Source: JBBRSD01 sp038245725
Lineage (GTDB): Bacteria; Actinomycetota; Coriobacteriia; Anaerosomatales; JAAXUF01
Assembly: GCA_038245725.1 (NCBI GenBank)
Contig: JBBRSD010000001.1
Location: forward strand, 186,001 to 250,000
Length of the DNA: 64,000 nt
Direction of reading: 5' to 3'
Shown: in pieces, positions 18,023 to 26,210 of the stretch
Layout: the number at the start of each line of letters is the position of its first letter
How positions within the stretch are numbered: the first letter of the stretch is position 1
The notes under the pieces: generated by a model
Told to the model about the DNA's origin: nothing
What the model saw: only the letters and a program-made list of their open reading frames with translations
Databases searched by the model: none
Translations under genes and position numbers: made by a program

Positions 18023-18871
18023 GTGGTGGCTGTGAGCGCATACGAGTGGTTCTGGATGGTCCTCATCGGATTGGACCTTCAAGCCGTGCTCCTCGTTCTC
18101 GTCGCGCTGTCGAGCAGCTTCGATGACGCCGTCATTCTGCGGGCAGCGATGATCTTCGCTCTGGTCGACACGGTCGTGTTCATGAAGTTCGGGCTGCCGC
18201 TGAGCACGAGTCTCGCAGCCGCGGCTTCCGGGCCTCTCCTCGCGCTGGTGATGTGCGTCGCGAACAGCCCGCGGGGCGCGCTCGCTTCGCGCGGGCCGTT
18301 TTCTGACTTGTTGGCCCAGCACGGCTGCACCAACGTGATCTCACCGCGGCGGCCGCGGCGTATGCAAGACGCAAAGCCTCTCGCTCGCATGCTGTGCGGC
18401 GAGCGCTTCGAACCGAGTTCCCCGTACGACGGCGCGCCAATGGGTTCTTACATCGCCAGCACCATCGTCATCGGCGGGGAGCTGTGCGATGTCGACCTGT
18501 GCGCGGTTCTTGGATGGCTCCCCCGCGAGCCGTGGGACGTGAAGCTGACCGATGAAGAGGTCGGGGCCATCACGTTCGCGTCGCGTCCGGCGCCGCCGAT
18601 CGCCGAACTTCTCGAGCTGGTCGACTCAGGGGAGTTCTTCATCCATCCGGCCTTCGGCGAACGCAATCTGCGCGGCTATCTCGTGGCAAACGCTCCTGAC
18701 TTGCTGGAGCACCTCGCCCTCAGGCCGAGCCACGATCGCGACGTTCCACGGTACGCCCTCTGGAACGCGAACCGGATGCGAGCGATGAACTGGGCTTGGG
18801 CTCTTGGCGTCGCCGTGGTTCTGCCCGTCGTGTTCGCGTGGGCCGCGCTCGCCGCAGGTGCCCTCGGGTAA
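18023..18871 (+). CDS. Hypothetical membrane protein
   Basis: I do not recognise this protein. It has two or three hydrophobic helices at the N-terminus (WFWMVLIGLDLQAVLLVLVAL; AAMIFALVDTVVFMKFGLPL; AAASGPLLALVMCVA), a soluble middle of about 150 residues, and a C-terminal helix (WAWALGVAVVLPVVFAWAALAAGALG), so the middle domain is probably cytoplasmic or extracellular between anchors. The GTG at 18023 lies 10 bases after GAAGGGA; the frame is open further upstream (an ATG at 17939) but that part looks noncoding. It sits between rsgA and the MacB-type exporter and is not clearly part of either unit. Confidence 0.55.
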   Translation: MVAVSAYEWFWMVLIGLDLQAVLLVLVALSSSFDDAVILRAAMIFALVDTVVFMKFGLPLSTSLAAAASGPLLALVMCVANSPRGALASRGPFSDLLAQHGCTNVISPRRPRRMQDAKPLARMLCGERFEPSSPYDGAPMGSYIASTIVIGGELCDVDLCAVLGWLPREPWDVKLTDEEVGAITFASRPAPPIAELLELVDSGEFFIHPAFGERNLRGYLVANAPDLLEHLALRPSHDRDVPRYALWNANRMRAMNWAWALGVAVVLPVVFAWAALAAGALG

Positions 18872-18947
18872 CACGGCGTCGTTGCTGCACACGGAATCTC
18901 CGTCGTAGCCCTAGCAAGCAAGCTGCCTCCTCGTGGTAGATTCCTTG

Positions 18948-18961
18948 TGACCGGTCGGTCT
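18948..18961 (+). promoter_or_regulatory. TetR-type operator upstream of the MacB-like exporter
   Basis: GACCG-GT-CGGTC (18949-18960) is a perfect 5+5 palindrome and is the same 12-base core found at the promoter of the tetR gene at 30.8 kb. It lies just downstream of a possible -10 (TAGATT, 18937-18942) and 20 bp before the ATP-binding gene, a repressor position. Confidence 0.55.
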
Positions 18962-18980
18962 ACCTCGGAGCTGGAAATCG

Positions 18981-19730
18981 ATGTCCGAACCCCTCATGCG
19001 CCTGACAGATGTGGTCAAGACCTACGACACCGGAGAGGTGCCGTTCACCGCGCTGCGCGGAATCAACCTCGACGTCGAGGCGGGCGAGTTCATCGGGCTT
19101 ATCGGCAAGTCGGGGAGCGGCAAGACGACGCTCATCAACATGATCACCGGCATCGACCGACCCACCTCGGGCATGGTCGTCATCGACGGGACGCCGGTGC
19201 ACAAGCTCAACGAGAACCATCTCGCGCAGTGGCGCGGCAAAACGATCGGCGTGGTGTTCCAGTTCTTCCAACTGCTGCCCACGCTCACCGTCATCGAAAA
19301 CGTCATGCTCCCCATGGACTTCTGTCACGTCTACGCTCCGGAGGAGCGACCGGAGCGCGCGCTGCACCTCCTCGAGCAGGTCGAGATGACCGACCAGGCC
19401 TACAAGCTCCCCGCCGCGCTCTCCGGCGGCCAGCAGCAGCGCGTCGCCATCGCACGCGCGCTCGCGAACGACCCGCCGATCCTCGCCGCCGACGAACCCA
19501 CCGGCAACCTCGACTCAAAGACCGCCGACGCTGTCTTCGGCCTCTTCGAGCGCCTGGTCGACGCCGGCAAGACCATCATCATGGTCACGCATGATAACGA
19601 CATCGCGCAGCGGGTGCGCCGCAGCCTCCACGTCCACGATGGCGAGATCGTCGAGGAGCGCCTCAACCGCATGAGCACCGAACTCGCCGAAGACCTCGCC
19701 GAGGAGAACGCCGTGCTGAGAGCGCCATGA
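18981..19730 (+). CDS. ABC transporter ATP-binding protein, MacB/LolD type
   Basis: The 249-residue ATPase drives a MacB-like exporter with the next gene. All motifs are intact: Walker A GKSGSGKTT, Q-loop VVFQFFQLLPTLTVIENV, signature LSGGQQQRVAIARAL, Walker B ILAADEPTGNLD and the switch His in MVTHD. The DEPTGNLD wording is characteristic of the LolD/MacB/FtsE group, which act on lipoproteins, peptides or antibiotics by mechanotransmission. The ATG at 18981 follows GGAG. The stop overlaps the permease start by 4 bp. A TetR-type operator lies 20 bp upstream. Confidence 0.93.
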   Translation: MSEPLMRLTDVVKTYDTGEVPFTALRGINLDVEAGEFIGLIGKSGSGKTTLINMITGIDRPTSGMVVIDGTPVHKLNENHLAQWRGKTIGVVFQFFQLLPTLTVIENVMLPMDFCHVYAPEERPERALHLLEQVEMTDQAYKLPAALSGGQQQRVAIARALANDPPILAADEPTGNLDSKTADAVFGLFERLVDAGKTIIMVTHDNDIAQRVRRSLHVHDGEIVEERLNRMSTELAEDLAEENAVLRAP

Positions 19731-22129
19731 GGCTCGCGCCGCGCTGGCACAAGGTGATCCGCGACCTCACCGGTCACCGCCTCAAGACGGTGCTCGTGGT
19801 GCTCTCGATCGCCGTGGGCATCTTCGCCGTGGGCGTCGTCATGGGCGGCCGGGGCGTGCTCACACGCGAGTTCGATACCGACTTCCTCACGTCGAGCGCG
19901 CCGTCCGCCGAGTTCGTCACGAGCGACTTCGACAGATCGCTCCTGCGCCACGTCGAGGCACGCAGCGACGTCCGCGCAGCCGAAGGCCGGCGCGAGATGG
20001 TCGTGCGGTACAGCGGTGACGCCGTCGCTGCCAGCTCGACCGCGGGCTGGCCCACGATGCAGGTCTGGGCGCTGCCGAGCTTCGACAGCATCAAGGTGCA
20101 GAAGCTCACCCGCGACGAGTCCGCGTCGTGGCCGCCCGGCCCGGGCGAGATTGTGCTCGAGAAGAGCGTGCTGCTCGTCAAGAACCTCCAGATCGGCCAG
20201 ACGATCACCGTCGAGACCGACGACAAGACGCGCGTGCCGCTGCGGATCGTGGGCTACGCGCACGACATCAACGCAGTGCCGACGAAGTTCTCGGATGTGG
20301 TCGTTGGCTATGTCTCGATGTCGGCGCTCGGCCAGCTCAAGCAGTCTGCCAACTTCAACTATCTCGCGCTGTCGCTCGATCCGGCGCTGTCGCAGGCCGC
20401 TGCGAGCCGCATCGCTGTCGACGTGCGGGACAAAGACCTCGCGCCAGCGGGGGTCAGGGTCCTGCGCACGACCGTCCCCAAACCCGGCAGCCACTTCCTC
20501 GGCGACATCTTCAAGGCGGTGTCTCTGCTGCTGCTGGCGCTTGGGGTGATGTCGCTCGCGCTGTCGGGCTTTCTCGTGGTGACGACGATCTCGGCGCTCA
20601 TGGCGCAGCAGATCCGGCAGGTCGGCATCATGAAGGCGGTCGGCGGGCGCTGGCAGCAGGTCATGGCGATGTATCTCACCCTCGTCGGCATCTACGGCGT
20701 GCTCGCGGTGGTGGTCGGCGTGCCGCTCGCTCTGTGGGGCGGGCAATGGTTCGCCGCCTACGCCGCCGGTCTGCTCAACTTCCGCATCGTGGACGCAACG
20801 CCACCCGCCTACGTCATTGCGATCGAGGTCGCGGTCGGCCTTCTTGTGCCGATCGCGGCCGCGATCCTGCCGGTGCGCAGAGGTTCGCGCACGAGCGTGG
20901 TCGCCGCGCTCTCGGCCACCGGCATCTCGGCGAATTTCGGCCATGGCATCCTTGACCGCGTGCTCGGGCTGATCCGCGGTCTGCCGCGGCCGATCGCGCT
21001 GTCGCTGCGCAACACGTTCCTGCGCAAGGGGCGGCTCGCGCTGACGCTGACCACGCTTGTGCTCGCCTCGGCGGTCGTCATGGCGGTGCTGTCAGTGCGC
21101 ACGTCGACGCTGAAGACCGTCGACAACATCGCGGCGTTTTGGAGCTACGACGCGGTTGCCTACTTCAGCCGGCCTGAGCCGGGGGTCGAAGTCGAGCGCG
21201 CGGCGAAGAAGATCGCAGGGGTGACCGAGGTCGAGACGCGTGTCGACGCGAGCGCGTCGCTCAAGCGGCTCGACGGAAGCGAGAACCAGGGCATCCAGGC
21301 GATCGGCCTGCCGGCCAATAGCAGGTTCGTGAACCCGACGATTTCGGCCGGCCGCTGGCTCGAGTCATCCGACGCGCACTCGATCGTGGTCAACAGCGAA
21401 GTGATCAAGGACCAGCCGAACCTGTCGGTGGGGGACACGGCGCGACTCACGATCCGCGGTGCGGAGAGCGACTGGAAGATCGTCGGCGTCGTCACGGGCC
21501 AGATGCGCGGCCCGATCGTCTTCTTCAACCGGCCAGCCCTCGACTCGGTGCTCGGAGGCGGTGGCGGAGTCACGCGCGTCCTCGTGAAGACCGACGCGCA
21601 CACGATCGCGGCGCAGCAACGTGCGGCGACCGAACTCGAGGACCATCTCACGAAGGTGGGGTTCTCGGTGAGCGGCTCCGAGACGCAGATCGCGTGGAAG
21701 GAAGGCATCGCAAGCCAGCTGGGGATCCTCGTGACGTTCCTCGTCATCATGGCCGCGCTGCTCTCGATTGTGGGCGTGATCGGGCTGACTGGCACGATGA
21801 CGATCAACGTTCTCGAGTCGACGCGCGAAATCGGCGTGATGCGCTCGATCGGCGCGAGCCACGGCTCCATCTTCGGCATCTTCATCACCGAGGGCGTTGT
21901 GGTCGCGCTCATGGCATGGGGGGCCGGCGCGCTGCTGTCGTGGCCGCTGTCGGTGTGGCTCGTGAGCGTGCTGGGCGGTGCGATGTCGCTTCCGCTCGCA
22001 TACGCGTTCTCGTGGGACGGCGTGGGGCTGTGGCTCGCAGCGGTGCTGGTCATCGCGGTATTCGCGAGCCTCATTCCCGCATGGAACGCCTCGCGCGTGA
22101 GTGTCCGCGACGCCATCTCCTACGAGTAG
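19727..22129 (+). CDS. ABC transporter permease, FtsX/MacB family
   Basis: The 800-residue membrane protein has an N-terminal helix (TVLVVLSIAVGIFAVGVVMGG), a periplasmic-type MacB_PCD region, a three-helix FtsX block at about residues 260-385, a second helix at about 440-460 with a second extracellular region, and a final FtsX block at about 660-795 (ILVTFLVIMAALLSIVGVIGLTGTM, then REIGVMRSIGASHGSIFGIFITEG). This is the duplicated ten-helix-like arrangement seen in Gram-positive MacB-like exporters. It pairs with the overlapping ATPase. Likely cargo is an antimicrobial, peptide or envelope component; the candidate TetR site suggests it is induced by a small molecule. Confidence 0.9.
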   Translation: MRLAPRWHKVIRDLTGHRLKTVLVVLSIAVGIFAVGVVMGGRGVLTREFDTDFLTSSAPSAEFVTSDFDRSLLRHVEARSDVRAAEGRREMVVRYSGDAVAASSTAGWPTMQVWALPSFDSIKVQKLTRDESASWPPGPGEIVLEKSVLLVKNLQIGQTITVETDDKTRVPLRIVGYAHDINAVPTKFSDVVVGYVSMSALGQLKQSANFNYLALSLDPALSQAAASRIAVDVRDKDLAPAGVRVLRTTVPKPGSHFLGDIFKAVSLLLLALGVMSLALSGFLVVTTISALMAQQIRQVGIMKAVGGRWQQVMAMYLTLVGIYGVLAVVVGVPLALWGGQWFAAYAAGLLNFRIVDATPPAYVIAIEVAVGLLVPIAAAILPVRRGSRTSVVAALSATGISANFGHGILDRVLGLIRGLPRPIALSLRNTFLRKGRLALTLTTLVLASAVVMAVLSVRTSTLKTVDNIAAFWSYDAVAYFSRPEPGVEVERAAKKIAGVTEVETRVDASASLKRLDGSENQGIQAIGLPANSRFVNPTISAGRWLESSDAHSIVVNSEVIKDQPNLSVGDTARLTIRGAESDWKIVGVVTGQMRGPIVFFNRPALDSVLGGGGGVTRVLVKTDAHTIAAQQRAATELEDHLTKVGFSVSGSETQIAWKEGIASQLGILVTFLVIMAALLSIVGVIGLTGTMTINVLESTREIGVMRSIGASHGSIFGIFITEGVVVALMAWGAGALLSWPLSVWLVSVLGGAMSLPLAYAFSWDGVGLWLAAVLVIAVFASLIPAWNASRVSVRDAISYE

Positions 22130-22230
22130 AGTCACGCTGTCGTACTATCGTGGTCGGCGTCGCGCGCGCCGCGCCGGCTCATCTGCCCGACACTCCCGAC
22201 CCGCCTGACCCCACTCGCCGAGGAGACCGC

Positions 22231-23364
22231 ATGTCCCGCTTCCCGCTCGCCGACCGTTATCCGGGACTGGCTGCGCTGCCGCGCGTCGAGCTCGTCGATG
22301 CATCCACGCCGCTCGAACGCCTGGCGCTCGATAACGAACCGGCGCTCGGGTCCCTGTGGGTCAAGCGCGACGATCTCACGTCGCGCCGCTACGGCGGCAA
22401 CAAGGTGCGCAAGCTCGAGCTGCTTCTCGGTGAGGCGTTGGCGCAGGGGAGGCGAGCGGTCATCACTTTCGGCGCATACGGCTCGAACCACGCGCTGGCG
22501 ACGGCGGTGTACGCCAGCGGCCTCGGTCTCGAGCCGCATGTCGTGCTCTCGCCGCAGGCGCCGGGACCGTTTGCGGCGCGTACGCTGCGGGCGCACGCGG
22601 GACTCGGCACGAAGCTGCACGTCATCGAGGGCTGGGACGGCCGGCGTGAGGCGGTCGAGGCGAAGCGCGTGCTCACCAGGCGAGACGGCATCGAACCCGC
22701 GATCATCCCCATGGGGGGCACGAGCGCGCTCGGTGCGCTTGGCTACGTGGATGCCGCGCTCGAGGTGCTCGCGCAATTCGCCGAGGCACGCGTGTCTGCG
22801 CCGGGCGTCGTCTACGTCGCCGCCGGAACGCTCGGCACAGCGATCGGACTCGCGATTGGCTTCGCTTCAGCTGGCGCTCCCACAAAGGTGGTCGCCGTGC
22901 GCGTCACGCCGCTGGAAGTCGGCTCCGATGAGGTCGCCGCGAAAGTAGCCGCCGAGACGGTCGCGCTCGCGCACTCCCTCGACGAAGACTTCCCCCAGCT
23001 GGCCATGGGCGACCTGAACTTCGAGCTGCGCCACGACTGGTTCGAGCCAGGCTACGGCGTGGTCACTCGCGAGACAACCGAGGCGGTCGGGCTTGCCGCC
23101 GCGCGAGGCCTGAAGCTGGAGACCACCTACACCGGCAAGGCGTTCGCGGCGATGCTCGGCGATGCGCGAGCCGGGCGCGTCGGCCCGAGCGGCAGCGTCT
23201 TGTTCTGGGACACCTACAGCTCCGCCCCGATGCCGCCCGAAGGCGCCGATGAGCTGCTGCCACCGGTGCTCAGGGAGTACGTCGCGGAGTGCGACAGGCT
23301 CTTCGGCCGGGCGAGCACGGAGGATGCGAAGGACTCGTCGTCGACCAGTGGCGACAGAGAGTAG
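22231..23364 (+). CDS. PLP-dependent D-cysteine desulfhydrase / ACC deaminase family enzyme
   Basis: This 377-residue fold-type II PLP enzyme has LWVKRDDLTSRRYGGNKVRKLELLLGEAL, where the Lys of GGNKVRK is the expected PLP lysine, GAYGSNHALATAVYA (substrate/phosphate loop) and MGGTSALGALGYVDAALE. The family covers D-cysteine desulfhydrase, 1-aminocyclopropane-1-carboxylate deaminase and related enzymes; D-cysteine desulfhydrase is the more usual bacterial function, giving pyruvate, ammonia and sulfide. The ATG at 22231 follows CGAGGAGACC. The sequence upstream in the same frame lies inside the permease gene and is not coding. The Ser/Asp-rich tail is unconserved in appearance. Confidence 0.82.
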   Translation: MSRFPLADRYPGLAALPRVELVDASTPLERLALDNEPALGSLWVKRDDLTSRRYGGNKVRKLELLLGEALAQGRRAVITFGAYGSNHALATAVYASGLGLEPHVVLSPQAPGPFAARTLRAHAGLGTKLHVIEGWDGRREAVEAKRVLTRRDGIEPAIIPMGGTSALGALGYVDAALEVLAQFAEARVSAPGVVYVAAGTLGTAIGLAIGFASAGAPTKVVAVRVTPLEVGSDEVAAKVAAETVALAHSLDEDFPQLAMGDLNFELRHDWFEPGYGVVTRETTEAVGLAAARGLKLETTYTGKAFAAMLGDARAGRVGPSGSVLFWDTYSSAPMPPEGADELLPPVLREYVAECDRLFGRASTEDAKDSSSTSGDRE

Positions 23365-23367
23365 CTG

Positions 23368-23856
23368 CTAGCCGGCCTCGCAGCTCGCGGCGGGTTTCTC
23401 GGCGAGGCGCATAGCCTCCGCGACGACCATCTCGGCGACATCGGGCACGGCGGCTTCGACCTCTGGGGAGAGCGTCTCGAAGCCGCAGAGGATGTCGCAG
23501 ATCTGCACGGCGTAGACGATTACCTCAGGACAGGCGTTCATGAGCCGCGCTGCCAGCATGATCGCCGGCACCGAGATTCCGTGGCTCGTGTGAGAGCGCA
23601 GTGAAGTGATGCCGGCGTCCTCTGGAGTGAAGCGGAAGACGGAACCGGGTGTGTCGTCGGCAAATATCGCGTCGACGATGACCACCGCGTCGGCATCGAT
23701 GAAATGGTGCGCGAGCGCCATACCGTCGGTAGCGCCGGAAACGACAGTGACGTCGGCGCCAAGGTCGCGCGAGGAAAGTTCCTCGGCCACCCGGACGCCG
23801 ACGCCATCGTCGCCCATGAGCGTGTTTCCGATGCCTATGATGCAGACTCGGGGCAC
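23368..23856 (-). CDS. hyaD: Hydrogenase maturation protease
   Basis: A 162-residue endopeptidase of the HyaD/HycI family that trims the C-terminal tail of the hydrogenase large subunit after nickel insertion. The N-terminus IGIGNTLMGDDGVGVRVAEEL has the conserved nickel-sensing Glu/Asp positions, and VVIVDAIFADDTPGSVF plus SHTSHGISVPAIM hold the further conserved Asp and His residues. It is the last gene of the hydrogenase operon, six bases after the cytochrome b gene. Its substrate here should be the tail following DPU-MAC-AVH in the large subunit. Confidence 0.92.
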   Translation of the reverse strand: MPRVCIIGIGNTLMGDDGVGVRVAEELSSRDLGADVTVVSGATDGMALAHHFIDADAVVIVDAIFADDTPGSVFRFTPEDAGITSLRSHTSHGISVPAIMLAARLMNACPEVIVYAVQICDILCGFETLSPEVEAAVPDVAEMVVAEAMRLAEKPAASCEAG

Positions 23857-23862
23857 GCCTCC

Positions 23863-24558
23863 CTACGCCTTCTCGCCCTGCACAGAGCCACTGCTGCTGC
23901 CGCTCTCGTCGTAGTCACCGGGGACGCGCATGTCCTCCGGAACGGATCTGAGCAACATGATCGAAGCCTCCGCGGGATCCTCCACGACCACGAGGTAGAC
24001 GTGGATCATGAGGAACACGATCATCACCCACATCGTGAAGTAGTGGATGAGCCGGACGGCATTGAGCCCTCCAAGCGGAAGGGTGAGCCACAGCATCGCG
24101 TGCGCCGACGGCTCGAACAGCGCGAACCCGCTCAGCGCCATCACGAGAATGCTGAGAGGGAACAGCGCAACGTACGTGAGCTTCTGAAGCGGGTTGTACT
24201 TCTCCGTGTACGGACGGGCCTTGCGCAAGAACAGGTAGTACGCGACCCACTGGGGCAGCGACGTGAAGTCCGAGCCCTTCAGGCCGAAGAACTTCCAGTC
24301 CCTTTGTCGCGTAAGACTGCCGAGCGCTGCCGATCCTGTTCCGAAGAACGCCCAGTAGATACGCACGACGCTTGTCAGCACGAAGATGAACATCGCGATG
24401 AAGTGCACCTGGCGTACCGCACCCAGACCCCCGAACCAATTAGCGTGGGCGTGAATCTGGAGGCCCGTCGCAATGAGCACGAAGAAGGAGAGCAAGTGCG
24501 CCCAGTGCATGAGCACAGCCGGCCAAGGGTGCTCCAGCCGCGTCAACTTTTGGGACAT
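23863..24558 (-). CDS. hyaC: Ni/Fe-hydrogenase b-type cytochrome subunit
   Basis: The 231-residue membrane protein has four or five helices and conserved histidines (VLMHWAHLLSFFVLIATG, VHFIAMFIFVLTSVVRIYW, RLIHYFTMWVMIVFLMIHVYLVV) that bind two b hemes. It anchors the small/large subunit dimer and passes electrons from H2 to menaquinone. The start at 24558 is preceded by a near-perfect AAGGAGGTG located right after the large-subunit TAG stop, 14 bp between genes. This short, typical spacing exists only if the large subunit is read through its TGA codon. Confidence 0.92.
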   Translation of the reverse strand: MSQKLTRLEHPWPAVLMHWAHLLSFFVLIATGLQIHAHANWFGGLGAVRQVHFIAMFIFVLTSVVRIYWAFFGTGSAALGSLTRQRDWKFFGLKGSDFTSLPQWVAYYLFLRKARPYTEKYNPLQKLTYVALFPLSILVMALSGFALFEPSAHAMLWLTLPLGGLNAVRLIHYFTMWVMIVFLMIHVYLVVVEDPAEASIMLLRSVPEDMRVPGDYDESGSSSGSVQGEKA

Positions 24559-24572
24559 GCTTCCACCTCCTT

Positions 24573-26210
24573 CTAGCGGACCTTGAACTCGTAGATACGG
24601 TTATGTTCCGGTTCAATCACGTGAACCGCGCAAGCCATTCAAGGATCGAATGTGTGGACCGTCCGCAGGATCTCGAGCGGCTTAGTGACGTCGGCGATCG
24701 GCGTGCCGATGAGCGCCTCCTCGACGGGTCCTCGCACACCCATGTCATCGCGCGGGGCGAGGTTCCAGTTGCTCGCCGGGACTGCGGCGTACTTGGTGAC
24801 CTTGCCATCCTTCGTGCGGCAGTAGTGCGAAAGCGCGCCGCGGGGTGCGTCGTAGCCGCTGATGCCTTCGCCCTCGGCCTGCAGGTTCGGCTCGGTGAAG
24901 ACCTCGAAGTCCCCGGCCTTGATGTTGGCGAGGAGCTGCATGGCCCAATCGGCCGCATGATCCATGTTGATGCGGGCCTTGATCATTCGGGCTGCGACTC
25001 GTCCGAGGTTCGACATGAGAACCCCGGGGTTGCCGGTCTGTCCGATTGCCGCAAGCACCGCATCCACGTACTTCACGACCTCCGCCTGACCACTCACGTA
25101 GGCGACGAGCACCTCAGAAAGCGGCCCGACTTCCATCGGGACGTCCTTGCCGGCCGGGCTCGGGTACCGTGCCGCCCGCGTCCAGTCGTACTTGCCGGTG
25201 GGGAAGGTCGTTCCGTCGATAGGCTGGTAGGCGTCGAACTTGATGTCCTTCTGGCCCACATCGAACGGCTTCTTGCCGGCGCCCATCGCGTCATCGTAGT
25301 AGCTGTACTTCGTGTACAGCCGGACGTCGGAGGGGTCGCACTTCTCGACCTTGAGCTGCTTGTTGAAGATCGCACCGCGCGGGAACACGCGGTCTACCGG
25401 GTTCTGGCTCTTGCCTTCCAGCAGACCCCACGTCAGGTAGTTGCCGACGCCAACACCGAACGTGGCGAGCTCCGGGAAAGCCCCCGCGACGGCCAGCAGG
25501 TCGTTCCACATGACTTCCTCAGTGAACTGTTTCACGAGTGCCATGCGGTCGAGGTAGTAGTTGATGTCCTCGATGCTGGGAAGCTGAGTGACGCCGCCTG
25601 CAGCCATGTTCATGATCATCGGGAACTTGCCGGCGATGACCGCGCATGCCTGGTTGGCCCACTGCTGCGCCTCGATCGACTGGATATAGTGCTGCGTGAG
25701 CACCAAGTCCACTTCGGCCGGAAGCTTGTAGCCGGGGTGGTCCCAGTAGTGGTTCGAGAACGGGTTCGTCTCGCCGGTCGCAACAAGCGCCTTCACGGTT
25801 TCTTGGAGCGCCATCTGCTGGGGATCGGTGGTCTTGGCCGCGAGCACGTTCGGCACGTTGACGTAATCGAACGCGTTGAGGATGTAGAACCACAGGATGC
25901 TGTCGTAGCCGATCTGCGTGGCGTCGAGCATGTTGCGCACGAGCCGCGCGTTGTCCGGCACCTTGTCGACGCCCATCGCGCGCTCCGCGGCTGTCGCCGA
26001 GTTGAGCGCGTGCGGGTTCGGGCACACGCCACAGATGCGCTGTGCGTAGTGCCACGTATCGCGAGGGTCGACCGTCTCCATGAAGATCTCGAATCCGCGG
26101 AACATCGTTGTGGTGTTCCACGCGTCCTTGACCTTGCCGTTCTCAACCTCGACGGTGATGCGGAGATGACCTTCGATACGAGTGATCGGGTCGATGACGA
26201 CCTTGGTCAT
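24573..26210 (-). CDS. hyaB: [NiFeSe] hydrogenase large subunit with selenocysteine (TGA at 24639-24641)
   Basis: Catalytic subunit of a group 1 uptake hydrogenase (H2 to 2 H+ and 2 e-). The 545-residue protein has the L1 motif RICGVCPNPHALN (C60, C63, H67). The reading frame meets TGA at codon 524, exactly where the first cysteine of the L2 motif DPCxxCxxH should be. Beyond it the frame gives DP-U-MACAVH (C527, H530) and a 15-residue tail, VIEPEHNRIYEFKVR, ending at TAG. Without readthrough the protein would lack all C-terminal Ni ligands. A bacterial SECIS-like hairpin follows the TGA at the usual distance. The tail after His530 is the expected propeptide for the protease of this operon. 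The alternative, a Cys-to-stop mutation (TGC to TGA), is less likely given the hairpin and intact downstream frame. The start overlaps the small-subunit stop by 4 bp. Confidence 0.9.
24609..24641 (-). promoter_or_regulatory. Bacterial SECIS-like element with UGA selenocysteine codon
   Basis: On the minus-strand mRNA the UGA (24641-24639) is followed after ten bases by a perfect 7-bp stem, CGGUUCA with UGAACCG (24628-24622 and 24615-24609), closed by the six-base loop CGUGAU. The second loop base is G, 19 bases after the UGA. Known bacterial SECIS hairpins have a small apical loop with a G in the first two positions at about 16-37 bases from the UGA, so this fits. It would recruit SelB with Sec-tRNA. 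Confidence 0.8.

Noticed and set aside
24639..24641. Hydrogenase large subunit as a pseudogene with a premature stop
   Set aside because: The codon is the exact active-site Cys position, the rest of the motif and tail are intact in frame, a SECIS-like hairpin follows at the right distance, and the next gene is spaced for the downstream TAG.
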